64,000 bases of DNA, from positions 44,138 to 108,137 of the forward strand of contig NZ_JASISP010000012.1 of the NCBI RefSeq assembly GCF_030063185.1. The letters are read 5' to 3'. The position numbers and the translations under genes were made by a program. Below, piece after piece: positions 1 to 8,693 of the stretch. Each line of letters starts with the position of its first letter. Positions within the stretch are counted from its first letter, which is position 1. The notes beneath the pieces were generated by a model that was not told the DNA's origin, did not search any database, and saw only the letters and a program-made list of their open reading frames with translations. The DNA comes from Arthrobacter sp. H35-D1. Lineage in GTDB: Bacteria; Actinomycetota; Actinomycetes; Actinomycetales; Micrococcaceae.

Positions 1-1148
1 ACGGCGAAGGCGGCGTCGGCAGCGTCCAGAACGGCCTGGTAGATCTTGCGCTGGACCGCGGAGTACTTGCCGTTGACGGGCAGTGTGCGGGTGACGTCCG
101 CGGTGTACAGGGTGTCGGCCTCGACGCCGGCGTCGACCAGCAGCAGCTTGCCGGAATCAACCGTGCCGGTGTTGCGGTTCCAGTGCAGGACGGTGGCGTT
201 GTTCCCGCCGGCGGCAATGGTGTCGTAGCCGAGTTCGTTGCCTTCTTCGCGGGCGCGGGCGAAGAATGCACCCTCCACAACCCGCTCGCCGCGCTTGTGG
301 GCAACCGCGCGGGGGAGGGCCTTCACAATGTCCTCGAAGCCGGCGATCGTGGCGGCCACGGACACCTTCATCTGCTCAATTTCCCACTCGTCCTTGATCA
401 GGCGAAGCGCGGAAAGCGCCTCGGCCAGCTGGGCATCGAGGTCGTCCAGGACGGAGAAGTCCATGGCGTCGGGGTCCTTGGCCGTGTTGTAGCGTGCCGT
501 GTCCACGAGTGCGTCGATGTTCTCGTCGACCTTGCGCACCAGGCGGATGGACGTGCCACCCACGCTTGTCTCGCCCACGTTCTTGGTGACGGCCACTTCA
601 AGCTCGGTGATATCGGCGGTGGGCAGGCCGAGGAGGGCCTGGAACTCGGGCAGGGTGGGCCGGCGGCCAATCCAAAACTCGCCGCTGCGGGCATCGGCGT
701 AAAACGCCTTCGTGTCCTTGCCCGCCATGGGACGGAAGTACAAGGTGGCGCGGTGATGGCCGCCGTCGTCCCCAACTCCCTCGGCCACGGGGTCCAGCAC
801 CAGCACGGCGTCGGGCTCGTGGTCCACGCCCAGGCCCGTCAGGTGCGCGAAGGCGGAGTGCGGGCGGAAGCGGTAGTCGCAGTCGTTGGAGCGCACTTTC
901 AGCGGCCCGGCGGGGATCACGAGGCGCTCACTCTTGAACTGTTCGGAAATGGCACGACGGCGGCGCGCTGCGTGGTCCGCAACGTCCGCCCGGTCCGGCA
1001 GCTGCGTGGAGGCCGGGGCCCACTGGGATGCCATGAAGGTGCGGAAGGCGTCCGAGTCGGGGCGGTGTGAGCGGTTGTTCACCCGCTCCTCGAGAGGCTG
1101 CTCGCTTGAGTGGTCGAGGTTCGCGGAGGTTGGCTCAGTTTGGTTCAT
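1..1148 (-). CDS. pepP: Xaa-Pro aminopeptidase (aminopeptidase P), 3' end outside window
   Basis: Reading leftward from ATG at 1148 gives an open frame of about 382 residues that runs off the window edge. The N-terminal half is the aminopeptidase P control domain, with the conserved stretch around SNDCDYRFRPHSAFAHLTG. The C-terminal half begins the pita-bread metallopeptidase fold, with NNATVLHWNRN and the first metal ligand in LLLVDAGVE followed by DVTRTLPV. The enzyme removes an N-terminal residue preceding proline and needs two divalent metals; it is cytosolic. The remaining metal ligands lie beyond the edge. It is transcribed divergently from the PHP gene, with 131 bp between starts. Confidence 0.93.
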   Translation of the reverse strand, partial: MNQTEPTSANLDHSSEQPLEERVNNRSHRPDSDAFRTFMASQWAPASTQLPDRADVADHAARRRRAISEQFKSERLVIPAGPLKVRSNDCDYRFRPHSAFAHLTGLGVDHEPDAVLVLDPVAEGVGDDGGHHRATLYFRPMAGKDTKAFYADARSGEFWIGRRPTLPEFQALLGLPTADITELEVAVTKNVGETSVGGTSIRLVRKVDENIDALVDTARYNTAKDPDAMDFSVLDDLDAQLAEALSALRLIKDEWEIEQMKVSVAATIAGFEDIVKALPRAVAHKRGERVVEGAFFARAREEGNELGYDTIAAGGNNATVLHWNRNTGTVDSGKLLLVDAGVEADTLYTADVTRTLPVNGKYSAVQRKIYQAVLDAADAAFA

Positions 1149-1267
1149 CCAACAAGTCTCCCACCGCTGGCGAAAAGGGACAAAGACGGCCACCTCACCT
1201 GTACCGAGCTTGTGCCGAGTTTGTGCGAAGTTTGTGGCGGCTACGCCGTGTGGGGTCGGCGGGGACG

Positions 1268-1273
1268 TACGCT
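1268..1273 (+). promoter_or_regulatory. Putative leaderless -10 element (TACGCT) for the PHP gene
   Basis: TACGCT fits the actinobacterial TANNNT -10 consensus and ends 6 nt before the GTG start at 1280, the spacing expected if transcription begins at the start codon. The same hexamer at nearly the same spacing occurs before the genes starting at 7764 (-) and 7830 (+). No -35 box is clear. Confidence 0.4.
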
Positions 1274-1279
1274 TGGAGC

Positions 1280-2128
1280 GTGAGGATCGATCTGCATGCG
1301 CATTCCAATGTGTCCGACGGAACACAAACGCCCGCCGAGCTGGTGGCCGCGGCTGCACAGGCTCGCCTTGATGTCATGGCACTGACCGACCATGATTCCA
1401 CGGCTGGCTGGGCCGAAGCGCTGGCTGCTGCCCGAGTTCACGGCACGGGGCTGATCCCCGGCATGGAAATATCCTGCAAGACGGACCACGGTGTCAGTGT
1501 CCACCTCCTCTGCTACCTGCAGAACCCCCAACATCCGGGCCTGCTCGAAGAGATCACCAAGGCCAGAACCGCCCGCCTGAGCCGGGCCGAACGCATGGTG
1601 GAACTCCTCTCCGAGGACTACCCGTTGAGCTGGGCGGACGTCAGCGCCCAAGTGACACCCGGCGCCACCATTGGCCGACCGCACATTGCAGACGCCCTGG
1701 TTGCGGCAGGCATTGTGCCCGACCGAACCGAGGCTTTTGCCAGCATCCTGACATCGCGTTCGCGCTACTTTGTCAGCCACTATGCTGCGGACCCGGTGCA
1801 GGCCGTTGAACTGGTGCGCGCCGCCGGGGGTGTTCCCGTTTTTGCGCACCCCGTGGCTGCGGCGCGGGGACGGGTGGCGCCGCCGGAAGTCTTCCATGAC
1901 ATGATCGACGCCGGTCTGCTGGGCTTGGAGGTCGAGCACCGGGACAATCCTGCCGAAGGCCGCAGTTGGCTGCGGAAACTGGCCCGGGAACGCGGGCTTT
2001 TCATCACGGGTTCCTCCGACTACCATGGGGCGGGAAAGCCCAATCTGCTGGGTGAAAACTTGACTGAACCAGCCGTCCTGGAACGTATTTTGGAGTACGG
2101 AACGGGCGCTGATCCGTTCCTGACATAG
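1280..2128 (+). CDS. PHP-domain metal-dependent phosphoesterase (TrpH/YciV family)
   Basis: The 282-residue protein starts VRIDLHAHSNVSDGTQTP, the first PHP motif (HxH plus a later D). It is followed by MALTDHDS, a glutamate in GMEIS, FAHPVA and a late SSDYHG motif, so all four PHP motifs are visible. Family members hydrolyse 3',5'-nucleoside bisphosphates or act as 5'-3' RNA exonucleases (RNase AM); the exact substrate is inferred. The GTG at 1280 was chosen because the PHP fold begins there and a TACGCT -10 lies just upstream. A longer in-frame extension to 1067 overlaps pepP and is unconvincing. Confidence 0.88.
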   Translation: MRIDLHAHSNVSDGTQTPAELVAAAAQARLDVMALTDHDSTAGWAEALAAARVHGTGLIPGMEISCKTDHGVSVHLLCYLQNPQHPGLLEEITKARTARLSRAERMVELLSEDYPLSWADVSAQVTPGATIGRPHIADALVAAGIVPDRTEAFASILTSRSRYFVSHYAADPVQAVELVRAAGGVPVFAHPVAAARGRVAPPEVFHDMIDAGLLGLEVEHRDNPAEGRSWLRKLARERGLFITGSSDYHGAGKPNLLGENLTEPAVLERILEYGTGADPFLT

Positions 2129-2513
2129 CTGCTGCACCTTCTGCGATGGTGGCATCATCGTTATCGTTACTGGCGCGTAACAACCAAGTGCCAGTACAGG
2201 TCGCTGCTACTGGGGGAGCCGGTGAATCGTTCGCGGGAGCAACAATGTTTGCCTCCCGAACTGTAGTTTTCCCGTTGCCGGCTGAACGTCAGCGGTTGAA
2301 TTTCCGGTAGTGATTGAGCGTCTTGAAAGCGCTCCACTTTGGGCCGCCAGCGCAGAAAATTCTGCTTGCCATGGCGGCTGGTCCCGGGCGGGAATGTGCG
2401 CCTGATGAATCCTCGCCGGATTGCTTCAAGCACGCGTTTTATAGGTGGCGCACTCCAACAGTGGCGGAATACCGGTGAGTTCCGTCCCAGCGAGAGGACA
2501 TGCATGGTGCCGG
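2129..2513. other. Intergenic region, no gene seen
   Basis: About 385 bp between the PHP gene and the symporter pseudogene. I see no coding sequence with sensible composition in any frame. It presumably holds the old symporter promoter; a weak ribosome-binding site (GAGAGGA) sits near 2492. Confidence 0.4.
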
Positions 2514-3886
2514 ATGGCGCAGAGCTTTACCAACCGGGGGTGGATGGTCATTGGACTTTTAGTGTTGTTTTACGGCTGCACACTGCTGATGACATTTTTT
2601 ATTGGTCGCAAGAATGAAAACGCCGACGGTTACATGACCGCGGGCAACAAGGTTGGATTTGGGATCTCCGCCGGAAGCATGACGGCAACGTGGATCTGGG
2701 CGTCGTCGATGTATGCCTCGGCCACGTCGGGATATACGTATGGCATTTCCGGGCCCATCCACTACGGCTTGTGGGGCGCGCTGATGATTTTGTTCATCTA
2801 GCCCTTTGGTAAAGGGATCCGCGCGGCTGCGCCCAAGGCCCACACCCTGGCAGAGGTCATGTACGCCCGGCACGGGAAGTCGAGCCAGTTGATGCTTGCA
2901 GGCTCCAACATTGTTGGTTCCATGGTCAGCATCACCTCCAACTTCATTGCCGGCGGAGCCTTGATATCTCTGCTGTCGCCGTTTAGCTTCACCCAGGGCA
3001 TCCTTTTCATTGGCGGCGGCATTTTGCCGTACTCGCTGTGGTCCGGCTTCCGGGCTTTGGTGCTGACCGATGCGGCGCAGGTCTTCGCGATGCTGGGCGC
3101 CGTGGTGATCATTGTTCCGGTGGTGTTCTTTGCTGCTGGCGGCACCGACATGTTTGTCTCAGGTGCAGCCACTCTGACCCCGCAACAGTCCAACTTCTTC
3201 TCCTTCGAGGCTTTCCTGAACCAGGGCGCCCCCTACATCGCGGCAGTGCCGGCCTACGTCACTGCAACGGTGGGCTACGGCGCCACCACCATCGGCATTG
3301 GCCTGCTGGGCGTCATGGCCCCGTATGCAGGCGTTGTCCTCCACGGCGGACTCGGATCCTTCTGCCATGTCCTCCATTGTGATGGCCGACATCCATGGCC
3401 AGAACATCGCCAAGACGGGCGAGGCAAACCCCAAGACCATGCTGTTCATTGGCCGCATCACCATGATTGTTGCCACCGGTGCGGGGCTGTACTTTGCCAG
3501 TGGGCAGCTGAACATCCTGGACCTGCTGGTGTTTGTCGGTGCCCTGTGGGGAGCACTCGTCTTCCCTGTCATTGCCAGCTTCTACTGGCAAAAGGTCACG
3601 AACAAGGCCTTTACCGTCTCGGTGCTTGTGGCCCTGGCCGTCTTCATTCCCGTGCGGTTCGAATGGATCCCGTTGGGCGGGGTCGCCGGAATCGCGGTGG
3701 ATGTGCTTTCCGTTGTTGGCATCGGCGTGGTCCTTGGCCTATGCCGTCAGCACCCTGGTGTGCTACTTCATGTGCTTCCGAAACAAGGCAACCTTTGACA
3801 CCATCAAGGAGCGCATTGGCGACTTCGACAAGCGAGACGATGCCGACGACGACGCTCCCGGCAACCTCCTTGAAAAGAAAGCGTAG
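2514..3886 (+). pseudogene. Decayed sodium:solute symporter (SSS family)
   Basis: Pieced together from three frames, this is a roughly 460-residue sodium:solute symporter. The N-terminal part (GWMVIGLLVLFYGCTLLMTFF, with MTAGNKVGFGISAGSMTA) is typical of the family. An in-frame TAG at 2799 sits where FI-PFGKGI should be continuous. A frameshift near 3325-3345 moves the reading into the frame encoding ALSSTADSDPSAMSSIV, which is the conserved sodium-site segment. A second shift near 3735-3750 leads to LAYAVSTLVCYFMCF and an acidic C-terminal tail. With one nonsense change and two frameshifts it is almost certainly inactive. The substrate cannot be read from the sequence. The small gene directly downstream is intact. 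Confidence 0.85.
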
Positions 3887-3892
3887 GAACCC

Positions 3893-4024
3893 ATGAGTGT
3901 ATTCTTTTTGACCCTGTATGTGCTGATGTGGCCTGTCATTGTTGCCGGCGTGCTCCACGTTCCGGGCAGGGCCTTCATCAAGGAGATCCTTGAAGCCCGG
4001 CGCGAGGGACGTCCCTTGATCTAG
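3893..4024 (+). CDS. Putative transporter small subunit (43 aa)
   Basis: ATG at 3893 opens a 43-residue protein with one hydrophobic helix (FFLTLYVLMWPVIVAGVL) and a charged C-terminus (KEILEARREGRPLI). It follows the symporter remnant by 6 bp. Very small single-helix proteins of this type commonly sit directly after SSS symporter genes and are annotated as putative transporter small subunits. Here the partner is broken, so this gene may be a leftover or may serve another transporter. Confidence 0.7.
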   Translation: MSVFFLTLYVLMWPVIVAGVLHVPGRAFIKEILEARREGRPLI

Positions 4025-4161
4025 CCGGCTGCCCACTGACGAGAACGGTGGTAAAAAACACCGTTCACGCCGACGACGGGGCCGCCCTGCCACCTGGCCG
4101 AAAAGATGCGCCGTCGTGGCAGCTTGGCCCCGTCATCGGCACACAGGTCCGCGATGGCGCA

Positions 4162-4210
4162 GAAAAGCCCCGTTCTCACAGCCGCGAAAGCGGTGGGAAC
4201 GGGGCTTTTC
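4162..4210. terminator. Bidirectional rho-independent terminator
   Basis: Arms GAAAAGCCCCGTTC (4162-4175) and GAACGGGGCTTTTC (4197-4210) are perfectly complementary, with an inner CCGC-gaaa-GCGG stem. A/T tracts flank both sides, so it can terminate both the rightward symporter unit and the leftward helicase gene. Confidence 0.85.
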
Positions 4211-4276
4211 CGTCTATCGGTGGTTGAGCGTGCCGGAACCGGGATCTCGACCAGCTCGATCAGCGGCGTGCGGGGG

Positions 4277-5977
4277 TTACTCTGCGCTGTCCTGCTGGGC
4301 AACGACCTCGCCGTTGCGGCGGCGGGTGCGGCTGCGGCGCGGACGCGTGGCATTGGTCTCGGCAGGGGCGCCGCTCTCAGCCTGTGCGGCACCGTCGTTG
4401 GATGGACGACGGCGGTTCCGCCCGGCGTCGTTCTTCTCACCGGCAGCGGGAGCTTCGCGGCGCTTGTCACCGGCAGCAGGTGCTTCACGACGCTTCTCAC
4501 CATGGTGGGCGCCGGAACGGTTGCCGCCGCGGTTCCCGCCCCGATTCCCTCCCCGGGGAGCCTCCGCCTTGGGGGAGTTGCGCTTGCCGGTCTCGCCGAG
4601 ATCCTCAAGCGTCTCGGCGTCAATGCCGGCGTGCGTGCGCTTGTTGCGCGGCAGGCGGCCCTTGGTGCCTTCGGGGATGTCAAGGTCGGTGTAGAGGTGC
4701 GGCGAGGAGGAGTACGTCTCAACGGGCTCCGGGACGCTCAGGCCCAGGGCCTTGTTGATCAGGGCCCAGCGCGGCATGTCGTCCCAGTCGACGAACGTCA
4801 CGGCCGTGCCCTTGTTGCCTGCGCGGCCGGTGCGGCCCACGCGGTGCAGGTAAATTTTCTCGTCTTCCACGCACTGGTAGTTGACCACGTGTGTGACGTC
4901 ATCCACGTCGATGCCGCGGGCTGCGACGTCGGTGGCCACCAGTACGTCCACCTTGTTGTTGCGGAAAGCGCGCAGGGCCTGCTCGCGGGCGCCCTGGCCC
5001 AGATCGCCGTGGATGGCGGCTGCGGCGAACCCGCGGTCCACCAATTCCTCGGAAACCTTGGCGGCGGTGCGCTTGGTCTTCGTGAAAATGATGCTGCGGC
5101 CGCGGCCCTTGGCCTGCAGGATCCGGGCCAGGACCTCGATCTTGTCAAGGTTGTGGGCGCGGTAGATCAGCTGGCGGATGTCGCGCTTGGTCAGGCCCTC
5201 GTCGTCGGGATCGGCGGCACGAATATGCGTGGGCTGGGTCATGTAGCGGCGGGCCATGGCAACAACCGGCCCGGGCATGGTGGCCGAGAACAGCATGGTC
5301 TGGCGGACGGCCGGGGTGCCGGCGATCAGCGTCTCCACGTCGGGCAGGAAGCCCAGATCGAGCATTTCGTCGGCCTCGTCGAGGATCACGATGCGCACGT
5401 GCTTCACGTTCAGGTGGCGCTGCTTGAGCAGGTCGATCAAGCGGCCCGGTGTGCCGACGACCAGTTCAACACCCTTTTGCAGGGATTCGATCTGGGGTTC
5501 GTAGGCGCGGCCGCCGTAAATGGTGGCGATGCGGATGCCGCGGTGCTTGGAGGCCGTGGTGAGGTCGCCGGCCACCTGCACGGCAAGTTCACGCGTGGGC
5601 ACAATGATCATGGCCTGGGGTGCGCCCGGGGCTGCCAGCTTCTCGAAGCCTTCGTCCTTGGGGCTGACGATCCTGTTCAGGGCGGGGATGCCGAAGCCCA
5701 GCGTCTTGCCCGTTCCCGTCTTGGCCTGGCCAATGATGTCGTGCCCTGTCAGTGCGATGGGCAGTGTCATGGCCTGGATGGGGAAGGGGTGGAGGATGCC
5801 GGCCTCTGTCAGTGAGGACACGATCTCGTGGTGCACGCCGAAGCTGGCGAACGTTTCCTTCTCCTCCTGGCGGGGAGGTTCAGTGCTGCTCAGCGAACCG
5901 TCAATTTCAACGTTCTCGTTGCTGTCTTCTGCCTGCAGGAGGGAATCTGCTTCAATGCTCAAGTGCTTACCGTTCAA
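4277..5977 (-). CDS. DEAD-box ATP-dependent RNA helicase (RhlE-like)
   Basis: A complete DEAD-box core is visible: Q-motif region (ETFASFGVHHEI), motif I AKTGTGKT, PTRELA, TPGRL, motif II LDEADEMLDLGF, motif III SATMP, and motif VI HRVGRTGRAG. The C-terminal 110 residues form a basic, glycine-rich RNA-binding tail with repeated GGNRGGNR and KRREAPAAG units. The protein unwinds or remodels structured RNA and is often cold-induced. The start is uncertain: the frame is open to a TTG at 6058, and TTG codons at 5977 and 5962 are alternatives. A strong AGGAGG lies at 5995-6000; directly after it a TTG opens a 7-codon mini-ORF (5990-5967) that ends just before TTG 5962. I chose 5977. Confidence 0.93.
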   Translation of the reverse strand: MNGKHLSIEADSLLQAEDSNENVEIDGSLSSTEPPRQEEKETFASFGVHHEIVSSLTEAGILHPFPIQAMTLPIALTGHDIIGQAKTGTGKTLGFGIPALNRIVSPKDEGFEKLAAPGAPQAMIIVPTRELAVQVAGDLTTASKHRGIRIATIYGGRAYEPQIESLQKGVELVVGTPGRLIDLLKQRHLNVKHVRIVILDEADEMLDLGFLPDVETLIAGTPAVRQTMLFSATMPGPVVAMARRYMTQPTHIRAADPDDEGLTKRDIRQLIYRAHNLDKIEVLARILQAKGRGRSIIFTKTKRTAAKVSEELVDRGFAAAAIHGDLGQGAREQALRAFRNNKVDVLVATDVAARGIDVDDVTHVVNYQCVEDEKIYLHRVGRTGRAGNKGTAVTFVDWDDMPRWALINKALGLSVPEPVETYSSSPHLYTDLDIPEGTKGRLPRNKRTHAGIDAETLEDLGETGKRNSPKAEAPRGGNRGGNRGGNRSGAHHGEKRREAPAAGDKRREAPAAGEKNDAGRNRRRPSNDGAAQAESGAPAETNATRPRRSRTRRRNGEVVAQQDSAE

Positions 5978-6279
5978 TTCGTCTATACAAGGTGCCTCCT
6001 GCCTGGGCTCAACGCGGGCGCAATAATGGGCCTCACGGAACCGGGGACGGCGGCACAAACTGAGGGAAGCCGATCGCGGGCTAACAAAAACGTGCCCTCC
6101 CGCCGCCGGAAAGGCGGGTGGGGGAGGAGCTGAAAAGACGCGCGCAGGGGCGGGTTTGTTGAATTAAAAACTATCAATCAACGACCGGGCATCCATGTCT
6201 ACCCCTTTAGTCTAACGGCACGGAGTCAAATTCCCTTCGCGAACAGGGAGTTGGCGGCAGCGCTTTCGTCCCGGCATGG

Positions 6280-7764
6280 TCATTGACTTGCGGTGGGGGC
6301 GGCTGTGGCGGGCACAAAAGCGACGGTGCGGGTGGCGATGTCGGCCTTGACAAGCTTGACCCGCACCACGGTGCCCGGCTCCAGCGCCCCGTCGCAATAA
6401 CCCGTCACGGCGGGGACGGAAATCTGGATGGTGCTGCGTGCGGAGGCCTTTGAGTTGTGCCCGTTCTGTTTGGGCCCGGCAAGCACGACGGCGTCAAACT
6501 CACCTCCCACGTAGTGGCTCAGCAGGGCCGCCTCAACGGTGTCGATGGCCGCCTTGTCCACCCTGCCGGCCAGCTGGTTGGAGGTGGCCATGATCTCCGG
6601 AAGCTCCTCCAGCGAGGCAATGGCCCAGCCCGGAACATCCTCATTGGCGCACAAGGAGGCGCAAATGGCCAGCACAAACCTGTCCACGAGGCGGCGCAGG
6701 GGGGCTGTGGTGTGGGCATAGGGAGCCGCCACTGCGGCCTGCAAAACCAGCTCAGGCACTTCACCGTTGAAAGGCGTGTAGCCGGCACCCCTGAACAAGG
6801 CGGTTGCTGCGTGCATGAGCGCCAGGTCCTTGGGATCGTGGGTGTTGAGCGTGCGCAGGTACTCGCCGTAGGCCATGTCCGGGGCCCACGGCTTGCCGAG
6901 GGCCACCGTTTGCGCGCGGTAGGCGGCAACGGCTTCCTCATGCGGGGCAGGCATGGTGCGCAAAATGCCCACCTTGCCCTTGATCATGACCTGGGCGGCT
7001 GCCATTCCCGTCAGGAGCGAGACTTGGGCGTTCCAGTCCTCAATGGGCAGGTTGGGCCGAAACTCCAGCACGTAGCGGCCGTCCACGAATTCGACTTCCT
7101 GCGCCGGCACGTTGAGGCTGGCTCCGCCCCGGGCACGCTCCAGCTCGATGCGCTTCGTCCCAATCTCAGCCAGCAGCGCCAAGGTGTCGGCGTACTCGGC
7201 AGGCGCGTCCCCGGCGTCGTACATCCGTTGGGCTTGGTCATAGCCCAGCTTGGCGATGCTGCGCACAGTGGCACGGCGGACGCTGCAACGACGCTGCGAT
7301 CCGTCGGCGGCCAGCTGGATTTCCCAGACATAGGCGGAACGGGCGTCGTCGGCGAACAGGCTTGCGGCGCCCTCGCTCAGGGGCAGCGGGTGGAGGGGGA
7401 TGCGCTGGCCGGGGGTGTAAATGGTCTGGCCGCGGCGGCGCGTCTCGGCATCCAGGGGGCCGCCGGCCGGCACAAAGGAAGGCACGTCGGCAATGGCGTA
7501 GTGGACCACGTAGCCGTCGTCGTTGCGCGCCAGGTGCATGGCTTGGTCCAGGTCCTGCGAGTCGGCCGGGTCGATGGTGATGAAGGGCAGCGCGGTCAGG
7601 TCCGGGGCGGGGAGGGAATGGCCGGCGATGACTGCATCAACCTCGGCCAGTACATCGGGGGCAAAACCGTCGGGGAGCTTGAACTCCGCGTTAAGGGCGG
7701 CAAGCGCTTGGGCGAGGGACTGCTGCGCGGCGCCCTGCCTGACGCCAATATGGGAGTACGGCAC
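6280..7764 (-). CDS. RNB-domain exoribonuclease (RNase II/R family, short form)
   Basis: The 494-residue protein carries the RNB catalytic signature ITIDPADSQDLDQAM, with the cluster of metal-binding aspartates, then DVPSFVPAG and the conserved AHTTAPLRRLVDRFV segment that contacts RNA. It lacks the long N-terminal cold-shock domains and the long C-terminal S1 region of full RNase R; only a short basic beta-rich tail remains. It would degrade RNA 3' to 5' in the cytosol. The frame is open to a TTG at 7812, only 17 bp from the divergent gene. I prefer GTG 7764 because TACGCT sits 6 nt upstream on this strand (leaderless). Confidence 0.9.
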   Translation of the reverse strand: MPYSHIGVRQGAAQQSLAQALAALNAEFKLPDGFAPDVLAEVDAVIAGHSLPAPDLTALPFITIDPADSQDLDQAMHLARNDDGYVVHYAIADVPSFVPAGGPLDAETRRRGQTIYTPGQRIPLHPLPLSEGAASLFADDARSAYVWEIQLAADGSQRRCSVRRATVRSIAKLGYDQAQRMYDAGDAPAEYADTLALLAEIGTKRIELERARGGASLNVPAQEVEFVDGRYVLEFRPNLPIEDWNAQVSLLTGMAAAQVMIKGKVGILRTMPAPHEEAVAAYRAQTVALGKPWAPDMAYGEYLRTLNTHDPKDLALMHAATALFRGAGYTPFNGEVPELVLQAAVAAPYAHTTAPLRRLVDRFVLAICASLCANEDVPGWAIASLEELPEIMATSNQLAGRVDKAAIDTVEAALLSHYVGGEFDAVVLAGPKQNGHNSKASARSTIQISVPAVTGYCDGALEPGTVVRVKLVKADIATRTVAFVPATAAPTASQ

Positions 7765-7770
7765 GGTTTC

Positions 7771-7776
7771 AGCGTA
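7771..7776 (-). promoter_or_regulatory. Putative leaderless -10 (TACGCT) for the RNB gene
   Basis: On the minus strand TACGCT is followed by GAAACC and the GTG start at 7764. This supports that start over the longer TTG and places two back-to-back promoters in a 65 bp space. Confidence 0.4.
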
Positions 7777-7816
7777 AACGATTCCGCTCCAGGAACAAGG
7801 GCGGCGCGGCAAGCAC

Positions 7817-7822
7817 TACGCT
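7817..7822 (+). promoter_or_regulatory. Putative leaderless -10 (TACGCT) for the ferritin-like gene
   Basis: TACGCT ends 7 nt before the ATG at 7830, and no ribosome-binding site is present in between except GGGG. This is the spacing typical of leaderless actinobacterial transcripts. Confidence 0.4.
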
Positions 7823-7829
7823 GGGGCAC

Positions 7830-8534
7830 ATGGGTATTTCAGCATCCGACGACGATGATTACGTAACTGCCGGGGAACTGCGGGCCCGCTACGACAGCTT
7901 CGTGGTGGACATGCTCGGCAGCATTGCGTATGGGGAGCTCTCCGCCTTTGAGCGCCTGGCGGCCGACGCGCGGCACTCGCCTTCGCTGGGCGACAGGGCG
8001 TTGCTGGGGAAAATGGCGGTCGCGGAGTTTGGCCATTATGAAGCCATGTGCGCGCGTTTGGAAGCCATGGGCATGGACCCGGAACTGGCCATGGCCCCCT
8101 ACCAGCGCATGGTGGATGCCTTTCACGAGCGCACCCGGCCGGCCGACTGGCACGAGTCGTTGATGAAGGCGTACGTGGTGGAGACGATCACCGAGGAGTT
8201 TTACGCCGCCATTGCCGAGCACCTTGACGAACCCACCCGTGAAGCGATCGCCCGGGTGCGCACCAGCGACGAGCAGGTTGCACAGTTGAGGGCCATGCTG
8301 AAGAAGATGCTGGCCGAGGATCCGCGGCTTTCCTCCCGGCTCGCACTGTGGGGCCGCCGGCTGGTGGGGGAGGCGCTGACCCAGGTGCAGCACATCGGTG
8401 CCAAGCACAGCTTCCTGATGGGGCTGCGCCCCGATGCCACGCAGGAGCAGGCTGCGGCCGAAGTTTCGAAAATTCTCAGCACGTTGACCCGCAACCACTC
8501 CAAACGGATGAGCATTTTGGGGCTGACCGCCTAG
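7830..8534 (+). CDS. Ferritin-like fold protein (MiaE-like)
   Basis: The 234-residue, mostly helical protein has a ferritin-like four-helix arrangement with possible metal ligands in YGELSAFERL, AEFGHYEAM, TITEEFYAAI and QHIGAKHSF (E, ExxH-type pairs). Similar actinobacterial proteins are annotated as ferritin-like, related to the tRNA hydroxylase MiaE. The actual substrate is unknown. It is divergent from the RNB exonuclease; RNase next to MiaE-like is suggestive of RNA modification, but that is inference only. Confidence 0.75.
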   Translation: MGISASDDDDYVTAGELRARYDSFVVDMLGSIAYGELSAFERLAADARHSPSLGDRALLGKMAVAEFGHYEAMCARLEAMGMDPELAMAPYQRMVDAFHERTRPADWHESLMKAYVVETITEEFYAAIAEHLDEPTREAIARVRTSDEQVAQLRAMLKKMLAEDPRLSSRLALWGRRLVGEALTQVQHIGAKHSFLMGLRPDATQEQAAAEVSKILSTLTRNHSKRMSILGLTA

Positions 8535-8569
8535 CCTCGGCTACTTCCCCGGAGCCCGCGCCGAAATTT

Positions 8570-8634
8570 GAATCGAAACGGGAGCAGTCGGCAATGTTGC
8601 GCGCGAACATTGCCGACTGCTCCGCTTTCGATTC
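8570..8634. terminator. Very long intergenic hairpin between convergent genes
   Basis: A 29-nt arm (8570-8598) pairs with 8606-8634 around a 7-nt GC loop, with one or two mismatches near the base. There is no T-tract. It lies between the convergent ferritin-like and AarF genes and probably stops transcription from both sides. The stem is unusually long for a simple terminator. Confidence 0.55.
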
Positions 8635-8693
8635 CGTGGGCCGTCATTGGGGAGTTGGCCCGGCGTCGGCGCGACGTTTCCGCGGGTTTGGAG

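Noticed and set aside
183..1070. A 295-codon plus-strand open frame at the left edge
   Set aside because: Antisense shadow of the aminopeptidase P gene.
4106..5815. A 569-codon open frame on the plus strand
   Set aside because: It is antisense to the DEAD-box helicase, whose motifs are unmistakable; the plus frame is alanine/glycine/valine-rich and lacks family features. High GC creates such long shadows.
6457..7866. A 469-codon plus-strand open frame
   Set aside because: Antisense shadow of the RNB exonuclease, with no domain and an atypical composition.
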